Shown here piece after piece: positions 35,752-45,199 of a stretch of 64,000 bases of DNA. Positions within the stretch are counted from its first letter, which is position 1, and each line of letters begins with the position of its first letter. The DNA is from Methanolobus sp. ZRKC5 (lineage in GTDB: Archaea; Halobacteriota; Methanosarcinia; Methanosarcinales; Methanosarcinaceae). The translations under genes were made by a program, and so were the position numbers. Where the stretch lies: assembly GCF_038446525.1 (NCBI RefSeq), contig NZ_CP151792.1:2666001-2730000 (forward strand), in the 5' to 3' direction. Below the pieces are notes generated by a model, which did not search any database, was not told the DNA's origin, and was given only the letters and a program-made list of their open reading frames with translations.

Positions 35752-37788
35752 ATGCAATACAGTCTTGGCATTGATGCCGGAGGAACCTTTACAGACGGGG
35801 TTATTATCCGTGATTCGGATGGTGTGATACTGGATGCTGCTAAAATGCTTACTACCTATCCGGACCCTATAGGTGGAATTAAAAAAGTAATTGATTCTCT
35901 AAATCAGGATTATGTTGAAAATGTAAAACTGGTCTCAGTTTCAACCACTCTTTCTACCAATACCATACTGGAAGATACTGGTTTTCCAGTAGGTGTGATT
36001 CTGGTTGGTGATTATGTGATTCCTGATGAGGGTTTTCCTGCTAAATATTATGTTAGACTTAGTGGTGGTCATACAAGTAATGGTGAAGAAGCTGCTCCTC
36101 TTGACGAAGAGGGAGTTAAGCGATTTGCCCTTGAGGTAAAGGATCAGGTTGCAGCATTTTCTACGTCTGCATTTTTCAGCAACCGTAATTCGGAACATGA
36201 ACTCCGCGTCAAACAGATAATTCGCGAGACTACAGGGCTGCCTGTTGTATGCGGACATGAGCTTTCCCAGGAAGTTGGAGCCTATGACAGGGCTATTACC
36301 GCGTACCTTAATGCTCAGTTATTGCCAATCACACATAAGTTCATCCAATCCATTATGAAGGACATCAAGTCAAGGAATATTGATGCCAATCTTCTCATGC
36401 TCAAATGTGATGGTTCTGTAGTAGGTATGGAGGAAGCACTGGAGCGTCCCATCGAATCAATATTTTCCGGACCAGCGGCAAGTCTTGTAGGTGCTGGTTT
36501 CCTTACAAAATTCCCCACATGTGCAATGGTGGATGTGGGTGGAACCAGTACGGACGTTGCTCTCATCAGGGGTGGTGTCCCGGAAATTAGTGACCAAGGA
36601 GCTATTGTAGGTGGATGGAAGACCATGGTAAAGGCTATTAAAATGGAAACCTCTGCTACAGGTGGTGACAGCCATGTATGGGCCCAGGATCAAAAGTTCC
36701 ACGTAGGACCTAGAAGGGTGATTCCCCTTTGTCGTGCTGCAGTTGAGTATCCTGGTTTTCTTGAAAAACTTCAGACAACTAAATCTCCTTCCAGAACGCT
36801 TCTTTGCGAAAATATTCAGCCAACTAAATTCTTTGTACGCACAGATGTCCGTTCTATTGAACTTACAAAGATGGAAGAAGAGGTATATGATGTTATTCAG
36901 GGAATTCCTCTTTCTTATGTAGATATTTTCCAGCGCCTGAAGAAACAGCCAAATGTCCGTGCTATTGATGGCCTTATAAAGAAACGTTTGATACAATCTA
37001 TAGGTTTCACTCCAACTGATGCTCTGCATGTACTTGGAGATTTCAGGCAATGGGAAACGGAAGCATCCATAATAGGCGCTGAGAAACTTGGCAAACTGAC
37101 AAGGACTAAGAAGGAAGAACTCTGCAGCATGGTAAAAAGACAAGTTGCAAAGAACATGGCATATGATCTTATTTCTTACCTTATAAAAGGCATTCCGGAA
37201 TCAGTTGTTGAGGATATACTCTCCGGGGAGAATTTCACTCGTTTTAAGGTAGAGACTCCTGTTGTACTGCTTGGTGGTCCTGTTGTTGCGTATAAAGAGG
37301 AAATGGAACAACTGATAGATGCTGATATAGTTGTTCCGGAGCATGCTAATGTAGGTAATGCAGTAGGTTCTCTTGTGGGCAAAGGTATCAAGCGTGTTGA
37401 AATACTTATCAAGAGGGATTTTAATCCTGTAGTAGGGATAAACGTTGAAGATGTAGAAATGAAGGGTCCCAAAGAGGATATCCTCAATTACTTCGTGTTC
37501 TCACCAGAAGGCAGGTCCATATTCTACCAGTATATGGATGCTTATGAGTTTGCCAGGAACACCGGTGAAAAAATCATAATGAATTACATGAGGGCAGCAG
37601 GTTACTTAGAAGGAGAAGTAGATATAGAAGTAACTAAAAAGGATATTGTAGTCAGGGAAGGTGAGAAACCGGTTGAGTCTAAGATTATCGTGGTTGGGGT
37701 CGGTACATCCAATTTGGTCGTGGAAAAAAACATAATTCCTGATTATATGGGTAAAAAGGCTCTTAAACAGGGTATAAAAAGGTCTTAA
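35752..37788 (+). CDS. Hydantoinase/oxoprolinase family protein, copy 2
   Basis: The 678-residue paralogue of the gene at 30386 is nearly the same along its whole length, with both ATPase motifs intact (LGIDAGGTFTDGVI, AMVDVGGTSTDVALI). I placed the start at ATG 35752, which follows AAGGAGTGAA and matches copy 1; the longer open frame from 35683 runs back through the promoter. Differences cluster in the C-terminal third. Both copies look functional, so they may differ in substrate or simply raise dosage. No HyuB-like partner lies beside it. Confidence 0.85.
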   Translation: MQYSLGIDAGGTFTDGVIIRDSDGVILDAAKMLTTYPDPIGGIKKVIDSLNQDYVENVKLVSVSTTLSTNTILEDTGFPVGVILVGDYVIPDEGFPAKYYVRLSGGHTSNGEEAAPLDEEGVKRFALEVKDQVAAFSTSAFFSNRNSEHELRVKQIIRETTGLPVVCGHELSQEVGAYDRAITAYLNAQLLPITHKFIQSIMKDIKSRNIDANLLMLKCDGSVVGMEEALERPIESIFSGPAASLVGAGFLTKFPTCAMVDVGGTSTDVALIRGGVPEISDQGAIVGGWKTMVKAIKMETSATGGDSHVWAQDQKFHVGPRRVIPLCRAAVEYPGFLEKLQTTKSPSRTLLCENIQPTKFFVRTDVRSIELTKMEEEVYDVIQGIPLSYVDIFQRLKKQPNVRAIDGLIKKRLIQSIGFTPTDALHVLGDFRQWETEASIIGAEKLGKLTRTKKEELCSMVKRQVAKNMAYDLISYLIKGIPESVVEDILSGENFTRFKVETPVVLLGGPVVAYKEEMEQLIDADIVVPEHANVGNAVGSLVGKGIKRVEILIKRDFNPVVGINVEDVEMKGPKEDILNYFVFSPEGRSIFYQYMDAYEFARNTGEKIIMNYMRAAGYLEGEVDIEVTKKDIVVREGEKPVESKIIVVGVGTSNLVVEKNIIPDYMGKKALKQGIKRS

Positions 37789-37825
37789 GGACAGGCTTTG
37801 TAGAAGTCCTGCTTTGAACAATAAA

Positions 37826-37855
37826 TATAACCTTGGCATTATCTGTCAAGGTTAT
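37826..37855 (+). terminator. Hairpin after hydantoinase-like gene 2
   Basis: TATAACCTTG (37826-37835) and CAAGGTTATA (37846-37855) are perfect inverted repeats with a 10-base loop, 38 bases after the stop codon. The T-tract is weak, but the placement fits transcript end formation or protection. Confidence 0.55.
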
Positions 37856-37984
37856 AATATAATTAAATATTTGTGCATCACTAAAATAAGAATTAGGTGT
37901 TCTACAGAGTCTAAAAACGAAACTACCCATTCAGGGATACGTGAAATTTGAGCAGAATGTAAAAAAAGTCAAAACAAAAAAAAC

Positions 37985-38003
37985 ATGAATGCCAGGCATT
38001 CAT
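37985..38003. terminator. Palindrome at the end of the lipoprotein gene
   Basis: ATGAATGCC and GGCATTCAT flank one base (37985-38003). On the minus strand a T-rich tract (complement of 37963-37983) follows. It overlaps the last codon of the lipoprotein gene and probably ends its transcript. Confidence 0.5.
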
Positions 38004-38272
38004 ATTTCTTCGAGAACAATATCTTCTTCAAGATCGATTTCGTCAATAAGTGCTTCAAGCTCTGCCAGTTCAGCTTCAAGAGCCTGTATCTCGGTGTCTG
38101 TGATACCCACCATTTCTTCACTGAGTAGCTCGTCTGCAACACTTATTTCGGGTTCAGTATCATTAGTTACTGTCTCTTCTTCAGTAATACTTTTATCAGC
38201 ACACCCTGACATTACAACACCGCAGAGAAGGACAGCGATGATGACGATATTTCTTAGTTTTACCATTTTCAT
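38000..38272 (-). CDS. Small acidic lipoprotein
   Basis: The 90-residue protein has a signal peptide with lipobox VVMSGC (Cys near residue 24), so it is probably lipid-anchored outside the membrane. The mature part is strongly acidic (DEIDLEEDIVLEEI at the end) with a short heptad-like segment, IQALEAELAELEALIDEI. No family is recognised. GGAG precedes the ATG. It lies downstream of a larger acidic exported protein on the same strand, 36 bases away, and may act with it at the cell surface. Confidence 0.65.
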   Translation of the reverse strand: MKMVKLRNIVIIAVLLCGVVMSGCADKSITEEETVTNDTEPEISVADELLSEEMVGITDTEIQALEAELAELEALIDEIDLEEDIVLEEI

Positions 38273-38307
38273 TCAACTCCTATATCGTTTCTCATTCATT
38301 CCTACTC

Positions 38308-39765
38308 TCAGACAGTGTTTTCATTTTCATCCGATGAATCATCTTCATTGTCATCATCTGAAGAATCATCATCCTGTTCGTCATCTGGGGAATCATCATC
38401 TTCTTCGTTGTCTGATGAATCGTCATCGACTTCGTTGTCTGAAGAATCATCATCCTGTTCGTCATCTGAGTCATCGTCTACGTAGCGGCTTGCCCAGTCG
38501 CCGGATTCTCTTTCAACTTCATAGGTACCATCGCCTGCAAGTACTGCAGTACCTGTTCCTTCGGCAGTAAGTTCAATGTTGTCTCCACGAATCATTACTG
38601 TAAGACGGCTTCCTTCAATGAACACATCGCCTGTGACATTATGGTAGACAAATGCACGGTTGTTGTCTGTACTGTTGCCATTATCAATGTTGGATGACTC
38701 ATATTCATCTTCATCAATATCGATTGTTGCATTCCCTGCCATATCTTTTATGACAAGTGTTGCATTGGTCGATATGGTGCTAATAGAAAGATTGCCAGAA
38801 AGGACTGTAGTTCCATCACCTTCTGCAGTGAGCTCGCCACTTCCACTGAGTACTACTACTCCTTCTCTCTGCTCTTTAAGCTCTTTGAGCATGTTCCGGA
38901 GTAGGCCATTTGCGTCCTTGATATCTTTTCCTGCCTGCACAATATACCTGTTAGCCTCACGGACATTCTCACCGTTGCTGCCGTTTCCATTTCTATATGT
39001 ATTTCTTGCATGCTCCTGGTTTTCCTTCGCATCATCCATGAGCTCCTGGTACTTGGCGAGCATTTCTTCAAGTTCTTCTGCATCCTCTCCATTTTCTTTC
39101 ATGGTAGTGATCTCATTCTCAAGACGTAGTATAAGAGCATCAGATGCTTTTACAACTTCACTGATCTTGTTGTCGATGACCTTTCCTGAAGTAACTATGC
39201 GGTTCTTGCGGGAATCATTCCATATATTCCTGATGTTCTTTGCAGAATCTGCAAGTTCAGCTCTGGTGGTTGCAGCTTCTACATTGTCTCTTTCTTCTTC
39301 CAGTTCCTCGATGTATTCTTCGTTAACAAGGAATGAAAGCATATAATCGATAGAACTGGTCAGATATGTCTTGGTAGCTTCAATAGCTTCTTCAGAATTC
39401 AGGTTTGGATTCTTAGATTTTATACTGGCAAAATTGTTTTTTGCTTCAAGGTATCCATCTCTTGTGTCCTTAACTTCCTGAACTCTGTTTATTACTTTAT
39501 TTGCGGCCATTTTTCTTGTCGCATCAGGGGCATTTACCATATCATGATCTCTGTCATGGTCCTGAACACCCGAAGGTTCATTATCATCTTCTGTTTCATC
39601 AGATTGTTCATCAGAACTATCGTTGTCCTGAACTTTTTTCTCTGACATTCCATTATCGCTGCTCTGTCCATTATCAGACGCTGCAAGTGCTCCTGCCGAA
39701 AAGATGCTTAGCAGCATGAGTACTACAGTTAGGTATGCAAATATTCTCAATCCTTGTTTTTTCAT
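38308..39765 (-). CDS. Secreted acidic protein with Asp/Ser repeat tail
   Basis: The 485-residue protein starts MKKQGLRIFAYLTVVLMLLS, a clear signal peptide ending near AGALAAS. An acidic linker is followed by a long helical region (about residues 75-300, with coiled-coil segments). A beta-rich region follows (GSGELTAEGDGTTVLSGNLS) with several N-glycosylation sites. The C-terminal 60 residues are Asp/Ser-rich repeats. ATG 39765 follows GGAGGG at the right spacing. I recognise no family. Acidity and repeats suggest a surface or matrix protein that binds cations; this is inference. Confidence 0.65.
   Translation of the reverse strand: MKKQGLRIFAYLTVVLMLLSIFSAGALAASDNGQSSDNGMSEKKVQDNDSSDEQSDETEDDNEPSGVQDHDRDHDMVNAPDATRKMAANKVINRVQEVKDTRDGYLEAKNNFASIKSKNPNLNSEEAIEATKTYLTSSIDYMLSFLVNEEYIEELEEERDNVEAATTRAELADSAKNIRNIWNDSRKNRIVTSGKVIDNKISEVVKASDALILRLENEITTMKENGEDAEELEEMLAKYQELMDDAKENQEHARNTYRNGNGSNGENVREANRYIVQAGKDIKDANGLLRNMLKELKEQREGVVVLSGSGELTAEGDGTTVLSGNLSISTISTNATLVIKDMAGNATIDIDEDEYESSNIDNGNSTDNNRAFVYHNVTGDVFIEGSRLTVMIRGDNIELTAEGTGTAVLAGDGTYEVERESGDWASRYVDDDSDDEQDDDSSDNEVDDDSSDNEEDDDSPDDEQDDDSSDDDNEDDSSDENENTV
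38325..38480 (-). repeat. In-gene tandem repeat coding Asp/Ser/Glu-rich units
   Basis: Degenerate repeats of about 30-33 bases encode units such as DDDSSDNEE and DDDSPDDEQ. ATCATCATC-type words recur on the plus strand. Unit number may vary between strains through slippage. Confidence 0.6.
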
Positions 39766-39842
39766 TCGATAACCCTCCACTCCTCTTGTTGAATTTTTAT
39801 GTATTTTAGATGGTATTTTAAATGTTTATATATAATAAAAAG

Positions 39843-39863
39843 TTCCGGCTATATTAGCCGGAA
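39843..39863 (-). terminator. Terminator after the small Cys/Asp-rich gene
   Basis: TTCCGGCT (39843-39850) and AGCCGGAA (39856-39863) are perfectly complementary with a 5-base loop. On the minus strand, CTTTTTATTATA follows. It lies 25 bases past the stop codon of the small Cys/Asp-rich gene. Confidence 0.75.
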
Positions 39864-39887
39864 TTTCATAATTTATTCATTTACGGT

Positions 39888-40208
39888 TTAGATCTGGCAT
39901 GAACCATCTCTCTTTGGTCCATCTCCGTCACAGTCTCTGTCATTCTGGGAACCGCTACCATCACATTCTCTATCATAATTGCCTTCACAGTTGCTGCCAT
40001 CGCAATATCCGTTACTGACACCGGCTTCTCCAGTTGCAACATCGCCAGCATTGAAACCTGTTCTTGTCTGCGTTCTTAGTGCTTCATCAGGTACACCAGT
40101 ACAGTCCTGGTCTCTGTCCCTTTGCTGATCTGCTGCCATGGCAGTCACTGTAAATAAACTTACCAGCATAATTGCTACAGCAACTAATGTAAATGTTCTT
40201 ATTTTCAT
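39888..40208 (-). CDS. Small secreted Cys- and Asp-rich protein
   Basis: The 106-residue protein has a signal peptide (MKIRTFTLVAVAIMLVSLFT, cleavage near AMAAD). Its mature part is rich in Asp, Gly and Cys: QDCTG, YCDGSNCEGNYDRECDGSG and DRDCDGDGPKRDGSC. The regular DxDxDG-like spacing recalls calcium-binding loops, and six to eight cysteines could form disulfides. GGGAGAA precedes the ATG at 40208. No family is recognised. It stands just upstream of the other exported acidic proteins on the same strand, but has its own terminator. Confidence 0.6.
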   Translation of the reverse strand: MKIRTFTLVAVAIMLVSLFTVTAMAADQQRDRDQDCTGVPDEALRTQTRTGFNAGDVATGEAGVSNGYCDGSNCEGNYDRECDGSGSQNDRDCDGDGPKRDGSCQI

Positions 40209-40500
40209 AATCAATATTCTCCCGTTTTTTTTCTTTTATTTTGTAAGTGAAAGCCAAGCACAAATTTGGTGGTTGATATGCCCGGAAGCAATAACTTGGT
40301 GGTGTGCTTTAACTTACACTTGTAATTCTTAGATTCGCAGAGCCGGATATAATCATACTTTACTTTACGGGAACTTTACGTATGCTTCATTGTGTAAAAA
40401 AGCCTTAAAACAGTTTATTTTACTTGATAAAACTTTATCTTTCTTCAGATTCCTGCTCGAAGTAACTATTATATGTGTGTACTTGCTAAATATACATCCT
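40209..40500. other. Divergent intergenic region before the membrane regulator
   Basis: These 292 bases hold no gene. They separate the exported acidic proteins from the membrane-bound winged-helix protein and must contain promoters for both directions. I see no clear palindrome. Confidence 0.4.
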
Positions 40501-41316
40501 GTGATTTACAAAAAAATGATTCTGCTTTGCCTAATCGCAACCGTGATGCTTGCGGGTGTCCAGTTTTCAACTGCTGCAGAGATGGCAACCATTCATGGTG
40601 CGGTATATGAGTGGAACTCATTTGATCCTCTGGAAGATGTCATTGTCGAGGTGAACTCAACTCCTCCCCAATCAATGCTTGCAAAATATGGGATATATTC
40701 CTTTAATCTGGAACCTGGGGATTACCTTATATCAGCCAGTTTTTATGGTGGAAACAATCTGGTGGCATATACTGAAGAGGAAATAACCATCACCGGTGAT
40801 GGGGACTACGTGATGGATCTGCTCCTGCTTCCTGTATATTATGATGCACCATTTAATGGGACTGAGTTTTCTGAGCTTGATGAAATTGCTAATTTATCAG
40901 ATGCTAATGATAGAGAAACCAATCCATTTTCCCTGAGTATTATACTTATTCTTATTTTCATTGCTGTGTTATCTGTTGGGGGATATTATTTTGTAAAACA
41001 ACGCAGTGTAACCTCTATATCTGAGGATGACAGTCATCATATTTCTCATGATAATTTTGGTTCAATAATTCCCGACGATAAATGGCAGGAGTTACCTGAT
41101 GATCTAAGAGAGGTTATAGACCTCATTGCAAAGAATGAAGGTCGAATTACCCAGAAGGAATTGCGTACAAAGGTAAAACACTCTGAAGCCAAGGTCAGCC
41201 TTATGGTATCGGATCTTGAGAGCCGGGGTATTGTTAGAAAATTCAAGAAAGGTCGGGGTAACGTTATAATTCTTGAAAAAAGGGAAGATGCAGAAGATTC
41301 AAACCAAAATGTATAA
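40501..41316 (+). CDS. Membrane-bound winged-helix regulator with extracellular beta domain
   Basis: The product of about 271 residues begins with a signal/anchor helix (MILLCLIATVMLAG). An exterior domain of about 90 residues follows, resembling carboxypeptidase-regulatory or CNA-type repeats (IHGAVYEWNSFDPLEDVIVE, then YSFNLEPGDYLISA). A second membrane helix (SIILILIFIAVLSVGGYYFV) leads to a cytoplasmic winged helix (DLIAKNEGRITQKELRTKV ... VRKFKKGRGNVIIL). Similar one-component membrane regulators occur in methanogens. The start may be GTG 40501 or ATG 40516; neither has a good ribosome site. It may sense a surface signal and control the divergent genes; inference. Confidence 0.7.
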   Translation: MIYKKMILLCLIATVMLAGVQFSTAAEMATIHGAVYEWNSFDPLEDVIVEVNSTPPQSMLAKYGIYSFNLEPGDYLISASFYGGNNLVAYTEEEITITGDGDYVMDLLLLPVYYDAPFNGTEFSELDEIANLSDANDRETNPFSLSIILILIFIAVLSVGGYYFVKQRSVTSISEDDSHHISHDNFGSIIPDDKWQELPDDLREVIDLIAKNEGRITQKELRTKVKHSEAKVSLMVSDLESRGIVRKFKKGRGNVIILEKREDAEDSNQNV

Positions 41317-41383
41317 CTGCATTTAATGTGTATGAGGTTAAGCATTCAGAAATAATTCTATTTACATATTTACGAGGGTATAC

Positions 41384-41896
41384 ATGCGAGTTTCCATGGA
41401 CATTGAGTTAAAAGATATCCCCGGGCAGTTACTTCTTGCTTTACGACCGGTATCCGAGTTCAAAGGTAATTTGATATCGGTGGTCCACCATCATGAAAAA
41501 AGGACTCCCCGCGGTACTATTCCGGTTCATATCGTTTTTGAGACAAAACCGGATAATCTTAAAAGTATTATTACCAGCCTTGAAGATAGCGATATAGGTA
41601 TTGCACGTATTGATGAAAAGAGGTATTTTGAGCATGGTGCGGTAATTCTTATCGGACATATAGTGCACACTGATATTCAGGATACCATAGATAAAATCGA
41701 TAACACAGGCTATGCAGAAATTGTTGACCTCAACCTTTCTATGCCAAAGATAAAAATGCCATCATCAGCATCATTAAAAATAGATGCAGTAAGCAAAGAG
41801 CATCTTGCATCCGCTATTGAGCTTCTGAAGGAAATTGCAAAAAAGAAAGATCTTCTGGTCATTGAACCTATTAATAGTGAATTGGGGGCAATTTAA
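41384..41896 (+). CDS. ACT-domain amino-acid-binding protein
   Basis: The 170-residue protein begins with an ACT-like region (DIELKDIPGQLLLALRPVSE) followed by RTPRGTIPVHIVFE. It overlaps homoserine dehydrogenase by one base (stop and start share position 41896). In methanogens such a protein often precedes hom and is thought to give feedback control by threonine or another aspartate-family amino acid, since the dehydrogenase itself lacks an ACT domain. The regulatory role is inferred. Confidence 0.8.
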   Translation: MRVSMDIELKDIPGQLLLALRPVSEFKGNLISVVHHHEKRTPRGTIPVHIVFETKPDNLKSIITSLEDSDIGIARIDEKRYFEHGAVILIGHIVHTDIQDTIDKIDNTGYAEIVDLNLSMPKIKMPSSASLKIDAVSKEHLASAIELLKEIAKKKDLLVIEPINSELGAI

Positions 41897-42891
41897 TGAA
41901 AACAATTCGTGTTTCTATTATAGGCTTTGGTGCAGTGGGTCAGGGTGTTGCAAAGGTCATTCTTGATAAACAAGAGTATCTTGAAAGTATTGGAATTGAT
42001 TTTAAAGTTGTTGCGATCGCAGACTCAAGAGCAGCTGCTATTGATACAGATGGGGTAGACCTTGCTGCCGTTATCTCCAGAAAGAACACAGAAAGTACAG
42101 TTGGTGCTGAAAAGCTTACCGGACTTGAGATTATAGAGAGTATTGACCACGAGCTTGTTGTGGAAACAACTCCCACCAATATAGTAACTGGTGGTGTCGG
42201 TCTTGAGAACATGCTTATGGCGTTCAAACACAGAAGGAATCTGGTCACCTCAAACAAAGGTCCCCTTGCGATGCAATACGGCAAGCTTATGGAAGCTGCC
42301 AATGCCGTTGGTTCCAAATTCCTGTTCGAAGCGACTGTAGGTGGTGCAATGCCTGTATTGAATCTTGCAAGAGATGTGCTGGCAGGTAATAGGATCACCA
42401 ATGTTGAAGGTATATTCAACGGTACCTGTAATTACATCCTCACCCGTATGATGGAGGAGCATGCTCCGTATGAGCAGATGCTTGCAGAGGCGCAGGAGCT
42501 TGGGTATGCTGAAACCGATCCGACATATGATGTGGAGGGTATTGATACTGTCTGCAAAATGGTCATACTTGCAAATTGCATATTCGGAATGAATGCAACT
42601 CATGAGGATGTCACAGTCACAGGCATAACGAAGATTACACCTGAAGCACTGTTGCTGGCTCATAATGATGGTTATGTTATCAAACTAATAGGAGAGGTCA
42701 ACGACAGCAGGATAAATGTGGCTCCTAAACTGGTGCCAATAGATCACCCACTGGCAGTTGGTGGTTCTCTTAATGTTGCATCCGTGCAAACTGACCTTTC
42801 CGGCCCCATCACTGTAACAGGGCGTGGAGCAGGTTCCATTGAAACAGCGAGTGCGATTCTGAGTGACATGATATCCATTTACAGGGACTGA
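41896..42891 (+). CDS. hom: Homoserine dehydrogenase
   Basis: The 331-residue enzyme has an N-terminal NAD(P)-binding fold ([18 protein letters not shown]) and the catalytic region [17 protein letters not shown] ... [14 protein letters not shown], with [18 protein letters not shown]. It reduces aspartate semialdehyde to homoserine for threonine and methionine synthesis. There is no C-terminal ACT domain; the overlapping upstream gene probably supplies it. Confidence 0.95.
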   Translation: MKTIRVSIIGFGAVGQGVAKVILDKQEYLESIGIDFKVVAIADSRAAAIDTDGVDLAAVISRKNTESTVGAEKLTGLEIIESIDHELVVETTPTNIVTGGVGLENMLMAFKHRRNLVTSNKGPLAMQYGKLMEAANAVGSKFLFEATVGGAMPVLNLARDVLAGNRITNVEGIFNGTCNYILTRMMEEHAPYEQMLAEAQELGYAETDPTYDVEGIDTVCKMVILANCIFGMNATHEDVTVTGITKITPEALLLAHNDGYVIKLIGEVNDSRINVAPKLVPIDHPLAVGGSLNVASVQTDLSGPITVTGRGAGSIETASAILSDMISIYRD

Positions 42892-42922
42892 AATTCGATA
42901 TTTCCGGGACGAGGATCATATA

Positions 42923-44614
42923 ATGACAAGTTTTAGAGAATTCTCTCAGATCTGCAAGGTCATCGAGAGCACTTCCGGTTCCCTAGATATGGCATCTCTG
43001 GTTGCTGAATTGCTTGAACAGGTCACTCCTGAGGAACTTCCGGTTGTCACTCATTTTGTGATGGGTGAGATCTTTCCTGCATGGAGCAGCGAAGAGATTG
43101 GTGTTGGTGCCGGTATTCTTTACAATGCTCTTGCAAAATCAGCAGGACTTGCGGTTTCTGATATAAAGGAACTTGTAAGGGAAACAGGTGATATCGGTAA
43201 AACTGCTTCAAGAGCTCTAAAAAAGGTATCCAGTGGCCAGGCTACCTTCTCTTCATTCATGGAGGAGTCCAATGATCTCTCTATTCTTGATGTATTTGAA
43301 AGATTCAAGGCTATTTCTAAAGCATCAGGAAAAGGTTCCCAGACATCTAAAATAAAAAATCTTCAGTATCTTTTTAATTCAACTTCACCGGAAGAGGTGA
43401 GCTATATTGCACGCCTTGCAGTGGAAGAACTAAGGATAGGAGTTGGCGAAGGCATAGTAAGGGATGCCATTTCCAAAGCCTTCGATGTTCCTGCAGAGGA
43501 AATTGAAAGGGCTTTCATGCTTAGCAATGACCTCGGACTTGTCGCGAGCACCGCCAGAGAAGGTGGAAGAGATGCAGTACTATCTCTTGGCCTTGAGCTC
43601 AATCGGCCCATACGCATGATGCTGGCTCAGATAACTCCAAGTCTTGATGCAGCTCTTTCAGATATAGGAACTGCTGCAGTAGAGTGGAAATTTGACGGGG
43701 CAAGGGTGCAGATACACAAAGAAGGTGATAATATCACTCTTTTCTCCCGCCGCCTTGAGAATATAACAGATTCTCTTCCTGATATCGTAGAAGCAGTAAG
43801 GGAGAATGTAAGTGCTGAGTCTGCAATACTTGACGGTGAAGCCGTGGCCATCGATGAAAATGGAAGACCAAAGGCATTCCAGGAAATACTGAAACGTTTC
43901 AGAAGAAAACATGATGTTCAGGCTACAGCACGTGAGATTCCTCTCATACTCAATCTTTTTGATATTATGTATCTAAATGGTGAGGGTCTGCTTGACCTTC
44001 CGCTCGTACAGAGAAGGGAGAATCTTAAGGGTTGTGTCAAAAATGGGGCTAAGATCAACGTCGATACCCAGTATCTGACCGATGATTCTGAAAAAATTGT
44101 GGAAATATACAATGCTGCTCTTAAAGCAGGTCATGAAGGCGTGATGATAAAGAACCCGGAGTCACCTTATTCTCCGGGAAAACGCGGTAAGAACTGGCTC
44201 AAGAAAAAGCCTGTCATGGAGACTCTGGATCTTGTTGTAATAGGCGCAGAATGGGGATACGGTCGGCGTACCAGTTTCCTTGGGTCCTACGCACTTGCAT
44301 GTCATGATCCTGACACAGGACGTTTCCTGCCTGTTGGGCGTGTTGCGACTGGTTTTTCAGATGAACAACTTGCCGAACTCACGGAAATATTCTCTGAACT
44401 TATTATAGTGGAGTCTGGAACAGAGGTCGAAATTAAGCCTGAGATAATCTTTGAGGTTGCATTTGAAGAGATCCAGAAAAGTGTCAATTATGAATCTGGT
44501 TATGCACTTCGTTTCCCGAGACTGGTAAATGTAAGGTCTGACAAATCTGTTGAAGATGTTGAGACCATTGGTCGTCTTGAAGAAATGTACCTAATGCAGC
44601 GTGAAAGGAATTAA
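42923..44614 (+). CDS. lig: ATP-dependent DNA ligase
   Basis: The 563-residue protein has the archaeal/eukaryotic ligase layout. A helical DNA-binding domain (residues 1-215) comes first. The nucleotidyltransferase domain has the active lysine in [15 protein letters not shown] near residue 255, then [14 protein letters not shown] and [16 protein letters not shown]. The OB-fold starts at about residue 430. It seals nicks in replication and repair. It lies 31 bases after hom and may share its transcript. Confidence 0.96.
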   Translation: MTSFREFSQICKVIESTSGSLDMASLVAELLEQVTPEELPVVTHFVMGEIFPAWSSEEIGVGAGILYNALAKSAGLAVSDIKELVRETGDIGKTASRALKKVSSGQATFSSFMEESNDLSILDVFERFKAISKASGKGSQTSKIKNLQYLFNSTSPEEVSYIARLAVEELRIGVGEGIVRDAISKAFDVPAEEIERAFMLSNDLGLVASTAREGGRDAVLSLGLELNRPIRMMLAQITPSLDAALSDIGTAAVEWKFDGARVQIHKEGDNITLFSRRLENITDSLPDIVEAVRENVSAESAILDGEAVAIDENGRPKAFQEILKRFRRKHDVQATAREIPLILNLFDIMYLNGEGLLDLPLVQRRENLKGCVKNGAKINVDTQYLTDDSEKIVEIYNAALKAGHEGVMIKNPESPYSPGKRGKNWLKKKPVMETLDLVVIGAEWGYGRRTSFLGSYALACHDPDTGRFLPVGRVATGFSDEQLAELTEIFSELIIVESGTEVEIKPEIIFEVAFEEIQKSVNYESGYALRFPRLVNVRSDKSVEDVETIGRLEEMYLMQRERN

Positions 44615-44660
44615 TTTACCATCAAAAGTGTTATTAGGAAATAGTAATTCTTCTAAGAAT

Positions 44661-45026
44661 ATGAGAGCAAGAAGTCTAATTTTCCTGATAATGCTAATAT
44701 CTGTATTATCATTATCCTTTTCAGGTTGTGTTGATGAGCAATCTTCAGAGTCACAATCTGTTGAGGCAGATGCGATTATATATATCAATGAATATGAATT
44801 CCATCCTTACTCAAGCATGATCTCACCAGGCGATACTGTCAGGTGGATAAATAATGATTCAGTGGCCTTTATCATAAAAGGAAATCTTGTAGGGGGGGAC
44901 AGTTTCCAGTCTCCGACACTCAGGAAAAATGATACTTTCACCTACACGTTTGAAGATGTGGGCACTTATAAATATGAACTTGTTACCCATCCATGGACAA
45001 AAGGCGGACTCATTGTCGTTGAATGA
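44661..45026 (+). CDS. Cupredoxin-like lipoprotein lacking the full copper site
   Basis: The product of about 121 residues has a lipoprotein signal (LSLSFSGC) and one cupredoxin-fold domain (INEYEFHPYSSMISPGDTVRWINND). In plastocyanin-like proteins a Cys precedes the second His and a Met follows it. Here the segment reads YKYELVTHPWTKGG, so both Cys and Met are missing. A blue copper centre is therefore unlikely, though His residues remain. I chose ATG 44661 because the longer frame overlaps the ligase gene and adds a non-signal leader. Confidence 0.7.
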   Translation: MRARSLIFLIMLISVLSLSFSGCVDEQSSESQSVEADAIIYINEYEFHPYSSMISPGDTVRWINNDSVAFIIKGNLVGGDSFQSPTLRKNDTFTYTFEDVGTYKYELVTHPWTKGGLIVVE

Positions 45027-45036
45027 ATCTTTTAAA

Positions 45037-45058
45037 GCAGGACATATTTAGGTCCTGC
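45037..45058 (+). terminator. Terminator after the cupredoxin-like gene
   Basis: GCAGGAC (45037-45043) and GTCCTGC (45052-45058) pair with an 8-base loop, 11 bases after the stop codon. An AT-rich tract follows, with a T7 run about 20 bases on. Confidence 0.6.
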
Positions 45059-45199
45059 ATTTAATCATTCTGATGATTTTTTTCTGTCCAAGGACATCAT
45101 TTCTCTGTCAATATCAGGATGTTTGCGAAATATTCTATATGTATGATTCCTGATTCTATGCTTTTATAGTTTGAGACATAATCACCATACACAGGTCGT

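Noticed and set aside
36457-37143. Open frame of 228 codons opposite hydantoinase-like gene 2
   Set aside because: Antisense shadow; the equivalent region opposite copy 1 is broken into other frames, so it is not conserved.
38292-38480. Repeat tract considered as a CRISPR array
   Set aside because: The repeats are imperfect, have no unique spacers, and lie in frame inside a protein gene as Asp/Ser coding units.
38660-39346. Open frame of 228 codons opposite the acidic secreted protein gene
   Set aside because: It is the complement of Asp/Glu-rich codons, giving a Ser/Leu-rich artefact. The minus-strand gene has signal peptide, ribosome site and sensible composition.
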